Assembly: GCF_022063185.1 (NCBI RefSeq)
Contig: NZ_CP091913.1
Coordinates: 4,042,001 to 4,106,000, forward strand
Source of the DNA: Nostoc sp. UHCC 0870
Lineage (GTDB): Bacteria; Cyanobacteriota; Cyanobacteriia; Cyanobacteriales; Nostocaceae
Direction: 5' to 3'
Length of the DNA: 64,000 bases
Below, in pieces: positions 17,011-26,155 of the stretch (the stretch's first letter is position 1; the number at the start of each line of letters is the position of its first letter). The notes under the pieces are model-generated. The model had not been told where the DNA came from and made no database searches. It saw only the letters and a program-made list of their open reading frames with translations. The translations under genes were made by a program, and so were the position numbers.

Positions 17011-18048
17011 CTAAACTTCTGACTTCATAGCATTAATTTCAAACAAAGATACAATTATTCCAGTAATTGGGATTGATAGAAAAATTCCCAATAATCCTGC
17101 AACTCTCGCACCTATTAACAGAGCAAAGAATACCACTACCGGATTAAGATTTAATGCTCCTTGCATGACGCGAGGGGCGATTAAATTATCTTGAATTTGC
17201 TGGAGAATTATGCAAGCTATTAATACTTTTAATCCCAACCACACATCTTGAGATAACACAATCAAAGTAATTATGCTAACTCCTAACGTTGCTCCTATAC
17301 CTGGAATAATGTCAAGTATCCCTATTATCAAAGAGAGAAGTAAAGCAAAAGGTACATTAAATAATATAAAGACAATGAAACTGGCACTAGTTAGAAATAA
17401 CGTTAATATTAACTGACCTCGAAAGAAGCCTAGAAAATTTCTGCGAAGAACATTTGTAAACTTACCACGATGCTGATTTGGTAAAAATTTTAGAATAAAA
17501 TACCACAATTTTTCACCATCTAGCAACATAAAAAAAGCTACGACAGCAATTATGATAAAAGTGACAAAATTAGTTAATAACTGTTGTAATATAGTCAAAC
17601 TTGTGACTAAGGTTGATATTGCTTGATTTCGTAATTGTTCTTGAATTATGCTTAAATCTATTTGCAAATTACGATTACGCAAAATTTCTTCAATTCTTTC
17701 TAAAAAAGGCAACAAAGAAGTTAAAAAATTAGAGATACTATCTATTAATTGTTGTCCTTGAGATACAACAGCTACACCAATTGTAATTAATAGCCCACTA
17801 AGAAATATAATGCTAATTAAAAAAACTATAATAACTGCTATACCGTGGGGTAAAAAATTCTGCAACCACTTTACCGGATAGCTGAGTAAAAAAGCTAAAA
17901 TCGCGGCAAACGTAAAAATTACAATTACTGTTTGAAAGTATGCTAAAAGCTGTACTAAAACCCAACCAGCAGCAACTAATAGCAAAAAGCGAACTATTAA
18001 CGAATTATTCAGACGATGCCATAAATTTTTGGCTTCAAAGCCACTCAT
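17011..18048 (-). CDS. AI-2E family transporter (PerM/UPF0118)
   Basis: A 345-residue membrane protein with about eight hydrophobic segments and the conserved C-terminal core DIIPGIGATLG followed by QIQDNLIAPRVMQG. The long, less hydrophobic middle loop (about 105-150) is normal for this family. Members export autoinducer-2 or act as Na+/H+ antiporters or permeases, so the substrate here cannot be read from sequence. Cyanobacteria typically carry several paralogues. Confidence 0.87.
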   Translation of the reverse strand: MSGFEAKNLWHRLNNSLIVRFLLLVAAGWVLVQLLAYFQTVIVIFTFAAILAFLLSYPVKWLQNFLPHGIAVIIVFLISIIFLSGLLITIGVAVVSQGQQLIDSISNFLTSLLPFLERIEEILRNRNLQIDLSIIQEQLRNQAISTLVTSLTILQQLLTNFVTFIIIAVVAFFMLLDGEKLWYFILKFLPNQHRGKFTNVLRRNFLGFFRGQLILTLFLTSASFIVFILFNVPFALLLSLIIGILDIIPGIGATLGVSIITLIVLSQDVWLGLKVLIACIILQQIQDNLIAPRVMQGALNLNPVVVFFALLIGARVAGLLGIFLSIPITGIIVSLFEINAMKSEV

Positions 18049-18147
18049 AATATTTAATATTATTTAATTTCTGGATATTGAGTTTTAATGTACAAAAATT
18101 AAGTGGCGATCGCCACTTTCTGAGAGCATAGGTTCTAAATATTTTTC

Positions 18148-18786
18148 TCAACGCCCTAAATCGTGCATTTGGTTAATGACGGCGGTACATTTTTGTGTTA
18201 TGCGTTCCAACTCTTCTTTATTGGTAGAACTGGGGGTATCAATTAAATTACCAATTCTGACCGTCAGGGGAACTGCACGCGGTAAAGATGAGCCTGGTTG
18301 TAAAATCTTCTCCGAACCCCACAAACATACAGGTAATATGGGGGCTTTTGCCTTAGCAGCTAACAGTGCTGCGCCGCGTTTAGGGTCGCTAATTCGACCA
18401 TCGGGTGTACGAGTTCCTTCTAAGAATACGCCAACAGCCCAGCCATTTTCCAAATATTCTAGAGCTGCGCGGATAGCATTGCGATCGGCACTTCCGCGAC
18501 TGACTGGGTAAGCACCATACAATTTAATAGCTTGTGCCAAAACTGGGACATCAAATAATTCTTCTTTAGCCATGTATGCTACTGGACGCGCAACACAATT
18601 GGAGACAATTGGCGGGTCAAAGTAACTAGCATGATTACTTACAACAACTACAGGCCCAGATTGAGGAACATTTTCCACCCCATAAATCCGTCCCCGAAAG
18701 TAAGCATGAAGCATCGGACTGACTACCGACCACTTGAAAGCATGGTAAAGAGCTAGACTAATAAACGGTTCACGAGTTCGAGACAT
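18148..18786 (-). CDS. plsC: 1-acyl-sn-glycerol-3-phosphate acyltransferase
   Basis: A 212-residue acyltransferase that adds the second fatty acid to lysophosphatidic acid to make phosphatidic acid. The catalytic H-x4-D is H52/D57 (NHASYFD) and the phosphate-binding EGTR motif follows (FLEGTRTPDGR). The frame stays open upstream through a GGGGATTGGG-type repeat (to 18870), which would add 28 Pro/Ser/Gln residues, but the ATG at 18786 gives the normal length and is preferred. It follows fabD, fabH and plsX on the same strand, so these genes cover malonyl transfer, chain initiation, acyl-phosphate formation and the second acylation of glycerol phosphate. Confidence 0.9.
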   Translation of the reverse strand: MSRTREPFISLALYHAFKWSVVSPMLHAYFRGRIYGVENVPQSGPVVVVSNHASYFDPPIVSNCVARPVAYMAKEELFDVPVLAQAIKLYGAYPVSRGSADRNAIRAALEYLENGWAVGVFLEGTRTPDGRISDPKRGAALLAAKAKAPILPVCLWGSEKILQPGSSLPRAVPLTVRIGNLIDTPSSTNKEELERITQKCTAVINQMHDLGR

Positions 18787-18866
18787 AGGGGATTGGGTAC
18801 TGGGGATTGGGGACTGGGGATTGGGTACTGGGGATTGGGTACTGGGGATTGGGGACTGGGGATTGG
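18787..18866. repeat. Tandem CCCAGTCCCCAATCC-type repeat at the plsC 5' end
   Basis: Alternating GGGGATTGGGTACT and GGGGATTGGGGACT units directly precede the plsC ATG. The same unit occurs at about 24133, 35190, 37400 and 48425. It keeps the plsC frame open but is not likely to be coding. Confidence 0.85.
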
Positions 18867-18879
18867 GCATGAATCAATT

Positions 18880-19170
18880 CAAAATTGAAAATTAAAAATT
18901 CAAAATGAACATACCATTTCAAACGAGCAAAAGCCTTGATATACGAAACTTTTGACTTTTGACTTTTGACTTTTGACTCCCGCGTAGCGGTACTAGTCCC
19001 CAGTCCCTAATCCCTAATCACTAGTACAGATCGGCGGAAATAAACAGACCATTCCAAATCAATGAAACGCTTACGCTGTATTCATTTTGAATTTTGTAGC
19101 TTGCTTCTCTAACGAGACGCTACCGCGAACCCGATAGGGTATTTTGAATTTTGAATTTTGAATTCCGCCT
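18880..19170. repeat. Repeat-rich spacer between fabD and plsC
   Basis: About 300 bases made of dispersed repeats: TTTTGACTTT units at about 18948-18978, AATTTTGAATTTTG units at 19078-19095 and 19143-19162, and two copies of a GCGGTACTAG tail (near 18986 and 19173). No reading frame. Similar TTTTGAATTTTG strings recur before pepA (24080) and fabD (20070-20150). Confidence 0.75.
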
Positions 19171-19177
19171 TGCGGTA

Positions 19178-20059
19178 CTAGTTTGGTAATTCAGCCGCGT
19201 TACGGACGTTTTCTAAGATTAAATCAGTTGTGGTGCGATTAATCAAACCAGTTAGGACGTTACCGGGGCCGATTTCGACTACTTTTTCAATATTGTTGAC
19301 TGGTAGTTGTAAAGCGATTTCTCGCCAGCGTACTGAACTTGTCATTTGTTGGCTGAGGCGTTGCTTTAAAATTGTGGCATCAACGCTGGGTAATGGCTCA
19401 ACATTAGATAAAACTGGTACTGTCGCTGATTGAAATTCTACAGCGTCGAGAATTTTTTGAAACTCATCTGCTACATTTGCCATTAAATGTGAGTGAAATG
19501 CTCCCGAAACTTTCAGGGGGATGGCGCGTTTAGCTTTAACTAGAGAAATGACTGTTTGTACTGCCTCTGTAGTGCCGGAAATGACTACCTGTGCTGGACT
19601 GTTATCATTTGCTAACACTACATCAGGCGTTTCGGCAATAACTTTTTCTAATTGTTCGCGGTCAAACTTCATCAAAGCTACCATCATTCCACCTTCGGCA
19701 CTATCCATCAGTTCGGCGCGTCGCTTGACTAGCTCTAATCCGGCTGACCACTCAAACACACCCGCAACGTAAAGGGCAATGTATTCTCCCAAACTGTGCC
19801 CAGCAACTAAATCTGGCTCGTGTCCTTTTTCCCGGATGAGGTCAGCTAGGATACTTTCTAATACATAAAGACAAGGCTGAGTGTAGAGTGTCTTTGATAA
19901 CTTTTCTTCTTCGTTTTGGCAGATGTCTGTCACAGACCAGCCTAAGATTGCCTCAGCTTGGTCAAACTTGGCTTTAGCCATTGGTATATCTAATAAGTCT
20001 GTCCCCATTCCTAGTGTTTGAGAACCTTGTCCGGGAAACACCCATGCAGTTTTAGTCAT
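19178..20059 (-). CDS. fabD: Malonyl-CoA:ACP transacylase
   Basis: A 293-residue FabD of normal length. It moves malonyl groups from CoA to acyl carrier protein for fatty acid synthesis. The nucleophile is S89 in GHSLGEY. The N-terminal FPGQGSQ loop, the Arg in VKRRAELM and the catalytic His in SGAFHSHLM are all present. It is the third gene of a plsX-fabH-fabD series, 94 bases after fabH, with repeat DNA between the two. Confidence 0.96.
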   Translation of the reverse strand: MTKTAWVFPGQGSQTLGMGTDLLDIPMAKAKFDQAEAILGWSVTDICQNEEEKLSKTLYTQPCLYVLESILADLIREKGHEPDLVAGHSLGEYIALYVAGVFEWSAGLELVKRRAELMDSAEGGMMVALMKFDREQLEKVIAETPDVVLANDNSPAQVVISGTTEAVQTVISLVKAKRAIPLKVSGAFHSHLMANVADEFQKILDAVEFQSATVPVLSNVEPLPSVDATILKQRLSQQMTSSVRWREIALQLPVNNIEKVVEIGPGNVLTGLINRTTTDLILENVRNAAELPN

Positions 20060-20153
20060 TGGTCAATCGCTTCGCTCAAATTCAAAATTAAAAATTCAAA
20101 ATTCAAAATGAAGAATCCAATTTTTGAATTTTGCATTTTGAATTTTGAACTGT

Positions 20154-21146
20154 TTACTTACCCCATTGGAAAATTGCTGCCCCCCAGGTTAAACCTGCTC
20201 CAAAGCCGGATGCAGCAATTATGTCATTAGTTTTTATTTTACCTTCCCGCACGGCTTCATCTAAAGCAATGGGGATGGAGGCGGCGGAGGTATTACCGTA
20301 ATTAGCCAAATTACTGATTACTTTGTGGTCAGGAATATTCAGCCGTTGGGCAACGGTATCAAGGATACGTTGATTGGCTTGATGTAGTAACAGCCAATCT
20401 ATTTGGTCAACAGTGAGGTTAGCGGCGAATAATGCTTTATCAATGATTTCTGGCACTTTTTGGGCGGCAAAACGGTAAACTTCTTTACCATTCATCGTGA
20501 TGGGTTGATAAGTGCCTTGAGTAACATTTACGCCGGGGATGATTTCTTGGGGAGTACCTTGATAAGCCAAGTTGAGGTAGTGGTTTTGAGTACCGTCACT
20601 TTTGAGGGCAAATCCTAATAGGCGATCGCTATCATTGGCTTGCATAACAACTGCCCCTGCCCCATCACCAAACAATACGCAAGTGCGCCTATCTTGCCAA
20701 TCTACCCAACGAGAGAGGATATCTGCCCCGATTAAGAGTACATTCCGATATGCGCCTGTTCTAATATATTGGGCGGCTGTGACTAGCCCAAAGACAAAGC
20801 CAGAGCAAGCTGCTGTCAGGTCAAAAGCTACTGCTTGGGTTGCACCTAACGCAGCTTGAATTTTACAGGCACTACCAAATAAGTCCTCTGGGGTGGAAGT
20901 TGCCAGCAATATTAAATCTAAATCACCTGGTGTAATTCCCGCCGAGGCGATCGCTTGAATGCTTGCAGCAGTAGCCAGACTACTTAAGGAATCTGTGGAA
21001 TTTGCTAAACGTCGCTGTCTAATTCCTGTTCTGGTAGTAATCCACTCATCTGATGTTTCCACCAGTTGGGTGAGTTCTTGATTGTGAAGGGAAGTTGCTG
21101 GTACTGCCGAACCACTTCCTATTATTGCTATACCTAAGTTTTGCAC
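20154..21146 (-). CDS. fabH: 3-oxoacyl-ACP synthase III
   Basis: A 330-residue KAS III that condenses acetyl-CoA with malonyl-ACP to start fatty acid chains. The catalytic triad is visible: C114 (TAACSG), H255 (LLHQANQRI) and N285 (ANYGNTSAAS). It lies between plsX and fabD, the common bacterial order. Confidence 0.97.
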   Translation of the reverse strand: MQNLGIAIIGSGSAVPATSLHNQELTQLVETSDEWITTRTGIRQRRLANSTDSLSSLATAASIQAIASAGITPGDLDLILLATSTPEDLFGSACKIQAALGATQAVAFDLTAACSGFVFGLVTAAQYIRTGAYRNVLLIGADILSRWVDWQDRRTCVLFGDGAGAVVMQANDSDRLLGFALKSDGTQNHYLNLAYQGTPQEIIPGVNVTQGTYQPITMNGKEVYRFAAQKVPEIIDKALFAANLTVDQIDWLLLHQANQRILDTVAQRLNIPDHKVISNLANYGNTSAASIPIALDEAVREGKIKTNDIIAASGFGAGLTWGAAIFQWGK

Positions 21147-21263
21147 TCCTATTCTCCCAAGCTATCAGCTTTTAGTCATTAGTCATCAGTCATTAGTCAT
21201 TAGTCTGATGCTGCTAACCAATGACTTCTTGCTAGCTGTAATTGCTAGTCTTGTGGCTGATTG

Positions 21264-22289
21264 CTAACTACTCTCACTCTGTAGCATCTCATATTGGGAT
21301 TGCAGTTGTTGCATTACTTTGTTGTCTACAGCTTCTTTAGCCATGCGAATGGCGTTAAAAACTGAAGGTGCTTGAGAACTACCATGACCGATTAAACAAA
21401 CTCCTGAAACCCCTAACAGCAAAGCACCACCATGTTCGGCGTGATCCATGCGCTGCTTAATGCGTTTGAGGTTGGGTCTTAAAAGAGCTGTCCCAATTTG
21501 ACCGTGCAATCCTTGGGGTAATTCTTCCCGTAAGATTTGCAAGATTACCCCGCCGATGGCTTCAGCAAATTTGAGTAAGATATTGCCGACAAAGCCATCA
21601 CAGACAATCACATCAAATTCGCCGGAAAGTACATCTCGTCCTTCAGCATTACCAATAAAGTTGATGTAAGGATTTTCCCGCAACAGTTCGTGAGTCCGCA
21701 AGGCTAACTCATTGCCTTTGGTATCTTCTTCGCCAATATTCAACAAACCTACTTTGGGTTCGTTTGTACCTAGAGCATATTGGCTATAAATCGAACCCAC
21801 CACGGCAAACTGTTCTAAAAACTTGGGACGACAATCTACGTTTGCGCCGACATCAAGTATTAAGACTGGTTTACCCGCTTTAATGGTGGGAAACACTGTA
21901 CCAATAGCTGGACGGTCAACCCCTGGCAATCTTCCCAGACGAAGTAAAGCTGAGGCCATAGCTGCCCCAGAATGACCAGCCGAGAATACCGCGTCTGCCT
22001 TTTGCTGCTTCACCAAATCCATCGCCACATTAATAGAAGCCTTACGTTTGCGTCTGACCGCATTCAAAGGCTCTTCATCCATTGCGATCGCATCCTCAGC
22101 CGGAATGATTTCCACTCCTTCCAAATTGGTTTTTGGAGGCAAGGCAGCTTTGATTTGTTGGGGATCACCCACTAACAAAACTTTCACACCTAATTCTTCA
22201 CTGGCTCGCACCGCGCCAGTAACGATTTCACCGGGAGCATGATCCCCTCCCATTGCGTCAATTGCTATCCGCACGCCAGTCGATCCCAT
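21264..22289 (-). CDS. plsX: Phosphate acyltransferase PlsX
   Basis: A 341-residue PlsX. It converts acyl-ACP to acyl-phosphate, the donor for the first acylation of glycerol-3-phosphate. The N-terminal IAIDAMGGDHAP, the central FSAGHSGAAMA and the C-terminal HAEHGGALLLGVSG and IGHGSS motifs are typical. It begins the lipid series with 117 bases to fabH. The spacer upstream, towards pepA, holds a large G/C-rich inverted repeat. Confidence 0.96.
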   Translation of the reverse strand: MGSTGVRIAIDAMGGDHAPGEIVTGAVRASEELGVKVLLVGDPQQIKAALPPKTNLEGVEIIPAEDAIAMDEEPLNAVRRKRKASINVAMDLVKQQKADAVFSAGHSGAAMASALLRLGRLPGVDRPAIGTVFPTIKAGKPVLILDVGANVDCRPKFLEQFAVVGSIYSQYALGTNEPKVGLLNIGEEDTKGNELALRTHELLRENPYINFIGNAEGRDVLSGEFDVIVCDGFVGNILLKFAEAIGGVILQILREELPQGLHGQIGTALLRPNLKRIKQRMDHAEHGGALLLGVSGVCLIGHGSSQAPSVFNAIRMAKEAVDNKVMQQLQSQYEMLQSESS

Positions 22290-22424
22290 TGCTCAGAGCT
22301 TCTTAGAAACCTTACAAATTTTACCAGATGGCTTCACTGAAAAACCTTAACTTTCTCACTGCCGAATTACTGTTGTTATTTTTGCAACAGTTTATGACAG
22401 TAAGCACACGATAGCACATAGTTT

Positions 22425-22603
22425 GTAAGGGTGTAAGGGTATGGGGGTGTAAGGGTGTAAGGGTGTAAGGGTGTAAGGGTATGGGGGTGTAGGGGAAGAA
22501 TAATTTATATTTGTTCTTTCCCCTATACCCCTATACCCCCATACCCCCATACCTCCATACCCCTATACCCCTATACCCCTACACCCCTACACCCCTAGTT
22601 CTC
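22425..22603. repeat. Inverted pair of GGGTGTAA / CCCCTATA tandem repeats
   Basis: The left half (22425-22495) is tandem GTGTAAGGGT and GTATGGGG units. The right half (22520-22600) is the approximate complement, tandem CCCCTATAC and CCCCCATAC units. A short AT-rich spacer lies between. Together they can form one long imperfect hairpin between the pepA stop and the plsX promoter, and may end pepA transcription. Confidence 0.85.
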
Positions 22604-24079
22604 CTAGTTCTCCAGTACCCAATTAACCAGCATTCTTACACCGAAGCCTGTTGCACCGGTGCTGTTATAGCCATTGTCTTTATCTGCCCACACTGGCCCG
22701 GCAATATCTAAGTGCGCCCAGGCAGTATCTTTGACAAACTGTTTGAGGAACAAAGAGGCTGTGATTGAACCACCAGGACGTGGCCCGGTGTTTTTCATGT
22801 CCGCGATACCAGATTTAAGCCCGTCAAAATATTTTTCTTCCATTGGCATCCGCCAAATTTTTTCACCTGAGCTTTCCGAAGCTTGTTCTAGCTGGGTCGC
22901 TAAAGCATGATCTGGAGTATATAGCCCGGCTATGTCATCACCCAAGGCAATGACACAAGCACCAGTCAGGGTAGCTAAATCGACGATCGCATCTAATCCT
23001 AATTTGTCGGTAAAAACTAAGGCATCTGCAAGAGTTAAACGTCCTTCAGCGTCGGTGTTATTCACTTCGATTGTTTTACCGTTAGATGCTGTCAGGATGT
23101 CTCCTGGGTGCATGGCTTTACCGCTAATCATGTTTTCAGTCACAGCCGAGATAAAGTGAACTTCTGCGTCTGGTTTGAGTTGAGCGATCGCTTTGGCTGC
23201 ACCTAACGTAGCGGCTGCACCACCCATATCGATTTTCATGGTTTCGATACCGCTACCAGCACCTTTAATGTTGAGTCCACCGGAATCGAAGGTTAAGCCT
23301 TTACCAACAATTCCTAGTTTGCGTTTGGGTGTACCTTCTGGTTTATATGTCAAGTGAATAAATTTTGGTGGTAAATCAGAAGCTTGGGCAACTCCCAAAA
23401 AAGCACCCATGCCTAATTTTTTACAGTCTGCTTGTTCCAAAATTTCGATTTGCAACCCGTGGTCTTGGGCAATTTGTTGGGCAATTTCTGCCATCGTAAT
23501 GGGTGTAACGCTGTTGGCTGGTGCTGCTACTAATTCCCTTGCCAAGATGACCCCGGAAACGATTTGGTTGGCTTTGGTAATTGCGGCTTCTTGTCCAGCA
23601 AATCCTAGAAATTCGATGGTTTCGACTCTTGAAGCTTTATCTTCTGGATCTGATTTAAAGCGATTATCTTGGTAAAGTCCTAGTTGCACACCTTCGGCCA
23701 GTGCTTGTAAAGAGGCGGCTGGATCATTATTCCACAAGGGGAAACTAAAGCCTAAAACTTTGCTTTTTTGTTTTTTGGCGACTTTCCCTACCACAGCAGC
23801 TGTACGTCTGAGGGTTTCTAATTTGAGATTATCGGCTTTGCCTAAACCCACTAAAATAATTTTTTTGACTGGGCTAGCACCACTGACACGACTAAAAATG
23901 GTGCTGTTGGCTTTGCCTGTAAATTCTTCTTCGGCAATTATTTCTTTTAAAATGCCGGACAACTTCTCATCTAATGTTGCCAGTTCCCCGGTTAACTCTA
24001 CTGCTTCTTCAAATAATGCGATCGCAAGGGTATCTCCTGCCCACTCTAGCAAGGGCTTGTCACTTAGTTGAATTGTCAT
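22604..24079 (-). CDS. pepA: Leucyl aminopeptidase (M17)
   Basis: A 491-residue cytosol-type aminopeptidase that removes N-terminal residues from peptides using two metal ions. The C-terminal catalytic domain shows VGKGLTFDSGG with the metal-binding Lys and Asp, and the M17 signature NTDAEGRLTLADAL. The frame continues 15 codons upstream to 24124 through an ATTTTGAATTTTG repeat; the ATG at 24079 (MTIQLSD) is the better start. It is transcribed towards plsX, separated by the inverted repeat. Confidence 0.94.
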   Translation of the reverse strand: MTIQLSDKPLLEWAGDTLAIALFEEAVELTGELATLDEKLSGILKEIIAEEEFTGKANSTIFSRVSGASPVKKIILVGLGKADNLKLETLRRTAAVVGKVAKKQKSKVLGFSFPLWNNDPAASLQALAEGVQLGLYQDNRFKSDPEDKASRVETIEFLGFAGQEAAITKANQIVSGVILARELVAAPANSVTPITMAEIAQQIAQDHGLQIEILEQADCKKLGMGAFLGVAQASDLPPKFIHLTYKPEGTPKRKLGIVGKGLTFDSGGLNIKGAGSGIETMKIDMGGAAATLGAAKAIAQLKPDAEVHFISAVTENMISGKAMHPGDILTASNGKTIEVNNTDAEGRLTLADALVFTDKLGLDAIVDLATLTGACVIALGDDIAGLYTPDHALATQLEQASESSGEKIWRMPMEEKYFDGLKSGIADMKNTGPRPGGSITASLFLKQFVKDTAWAHLDIAGPVWADKDNGYNSTGATGFGVRMLVNWVLEN

Positions 24080-24272
24080 TTTTGAATTTTGCGTAAACTT
24101 ACTTCTTGTACAAGTATTGCTCAAAAATTTTCGAGTGAGGGATTGGGGATTGGGGATTGGGGACTGGGAGAGGAAATTGAACTAATGACCATTGAGCATA
24201 TAATTGGAACTATACTCAAACCTTCTGCATGAAGATTCTTAATTTTGAATTTTGAATTCGGAGCAAAGCGAC

Positions 24273-24929
24273 GTGACTCAAGCTCTATCCCCTAAACAAA
24301 GGGCAGAAGTGTTCTATCCTAGTTCTGACGGTGAACCTGTGGCAGAAAGTTATGCCCACCTGTGCGTTTTGCTGGCAACTCTAGAAGTTCTGCGCCAGTA
24401 TTTACAAGGACAACAGGCAACAGTCCTGGCTAATCAGTTTCTCTACTATGCTCAGGGTTTCCCTAAGTTGCGAGTTGCGCCAGATGTGATGGTGATTTTT
24501 AATGTCGCGCCTGGTGGTCGAGATAATTACAAAGTCTGGGAAGAAGGGGAAGTTCCATCTGTCATTTTTGAGATGACTTCAGCCGGGACGAAAAATCAGG
24601 ATCTGGAATTTAAGAAGACTTTGTACGAGCAATTGGGAGTCAAGGAATACTGGCTATTTGACCCCAAAGGTGAATGGGTGAAGGGACAGTTACAAGGCTA
24701 TCGGTTACGGCAAGATATATATGAATTGATTACAGACAATCGCAGTGAACCTTTGGGGTTGCGGTTGCAAGTGGAAGGAGAATTGATCGGTTTTTATCAG
24801 GAAGATACAGGTGAAAAGTTACTGAATCCCACAGAACAGGCGCAAGCACTACGAGAAGCACAGCAGCAGGTAGATATGTTGAAGCAACGTTTGCGATCGC
24901 TGGGTATTGATCCTGAGCAAATCGAATAA
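24273..24929 (+). CDS. Uma2-family (DUF820) putative restriction-endonuclease-like protein
   Basis: A 218-residue protein of the large cyanobacterial Uma2 family with a PD-(D/E)xK-type fold. Core elements are LRVAPDVMVIF, PSVIFEMTSAGTKNQDL with the acidic residue, and LYEQLGVKEYWLFDP. The C-terminal 40 residues form a Gln-rich coiled coil. The GTG at 24273, with GGAG about ten bases upstream, is preferred over a TTG at 24252. Cyanobacteria carry dozens of these genes; DNA cleavage is predicted but the role is unknown. Its stop abuts the stop of the next gene on the other strand. Confidence 0.82.
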   Translation: MTQALSPKQRAEVFYPSSDGEPVAESYAHLCVLLATLEVLRQYLQGQQATVLANQFLYYAQGFPKLRVAPDVMVIFNVAPGGRDNYKVWEEGEVPSVIFEMTSAGTKNQDLEFKKTLYEQLGVKEYWLFDPKGEWVKGQLQGYRLRQDIYELITDNRSEPLGLRLQVEGELIGFYQEDTGEKLLNPTEQAQALREAQQQVDMLKQRLRSLGIDPEQIE

Positions 24930-26003
24930 CTAATTAATATCAAATTTTTTAGCGATCGCAGTCATAATTTCTTGCTCTACTGCTATAGTCTGATTGTCTA
25001 GTCGGGCAATTCTTTGGCACTGCGCTAGTAAAGGTATGGCAAAATCCCGATCTAGTTGGTTGAGTAGCTGATCTAAGGGTTGGGGTGATTTGATATTTTT
25101 CTCAATGGCTGAGATGGAAGTTGGACTGAGGTTGGCGGCTTGTAGTTGGGGTAAGATTTCTTGCCAAGTTTTTTCGGGGTGACTGGCTAAAATCATGCGG
25201 ACTAATATTTTATCCATGATGGCTTGTTGAGCGATCGCAGTTTCTAAATATTTTTCGCTTTCTGCTTTTAAGGTTGCTATTGTTTGCGGTGATTCTAGTG
25301 AAACGGATTCATCTAGTTTGGCTTCGTAAAAACGACAAGCGGCATATCCTAGAGAATAACTCATGGTGGCATTGGCACTAGCTGCGATCGCTGCTCCCGC
25401 AAAGGGGACGTTTCGCAATAAAACTAATCCGGCTGCTTTCAGGAGGCGATTCCCTCCCAAGCCTAAACCAAAAATTGTTAACAGTTCACCTTTGCGGCTA
25501 GAATCTTTTAAATCTAAGCCATAGGCAGCAGCAATTTGATAGAGCATTTCTGTCTGCAATTTAATTGTCGCTGCTAAGTCAATTGCTAACAGTGCAGTGG
25601 CTACTCCTGGCAAAATACTACTCGCTAACCCAATCCCCCCTGCTTTCGCGGCTTTTTCCATCATGATACGATGGGCTATTTGCCTGGGGGATTCTTGGGG
25701 ATTTTTCTGCTGGATTTTTTTAACCGCAGTTTCTGCTTTTTCTAAATCAACACTATCACTAGCACCAATCAGCCAATTGAGATTTAAAAAGCCTGATATT
25801 CTTCTAATCAACCAATTTTGCTCAATATGATTGATGATTTTGCCGGTGATTTGAGTTGCTTTTTCAAATAAATTATGGGTGGTTTTTACGGTTGCTGTTC
25901 CTACTCCCACTGCTGTATCTATCAAAGATAGTTGCTTTTGATTTGTGGGTGAATCAACTAATTGGTTGATATCTTTTTTTGTTGATTGCGATTCGTCTGG
26001 CAT
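24930..26003 (-). CDS. EcsC/DUF697-like membrane-associated protein
   Basis: A 357-residue protein with an amphipathic N-terminal third, a hydrophobic Gly/Ala-rich middle (GGIGLASSILPGVATALLAIDLAA, residues about 118-142, then a second stretch near 190-215 with NVPFAGAAIAASANATMSYSLG) and a helical C-terminus. This layout resembles EcsC and DUF697 proteins. No enzymatic motif is evident. It is convergent with the Uma2 gene with no spacer between the stop codons. Family assignment is moderate. Confidence 0.55.
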   Translation of the reverse strand: MPDESQSTKKDINQLVDSPTNQKQLSLIDTAVGVGTATVKTTHNLFEKATQITGKIINHIEQNWLIRRISGFLNLNWLIGASDSVDLEKAETAVKKIQQKNPQESPRQIAHRIMMEKAAKAGGIGLASSILPGVATALLAIDLAATIKLQTEMLYQIAAAYGLDLKDSSRKGELLTIFGLGLGGNRLLKAAGLVLLRNVPFAGAAIAASANATMSYSLGYAACRFYEAKLDESVSLESPQTIATLKAESEKYLETAIAQQAIMDKILVRMILASHPEKTWQEILPQLQAANLSPTSISAIEKNIKSPQPLDQLLNQLDRDFAIPLLAQCQRIARLDNQTIAVEQEIMTAIAKKFDIN

Positions 26004-26155
26004 TGGTTGTCATTATCCTCATTACAGCCTCTCTTTTTTGGTTGTAATGAAAAATTGCCTCTTTTGACATCTGCCAATTAGTGCAAATTTGGTGTTAAAC
26101 GCAGAGGAAGAGGGAGTAAGCGCAAAGTAACGCAAAGTGTTTGCAACGTAATTGG

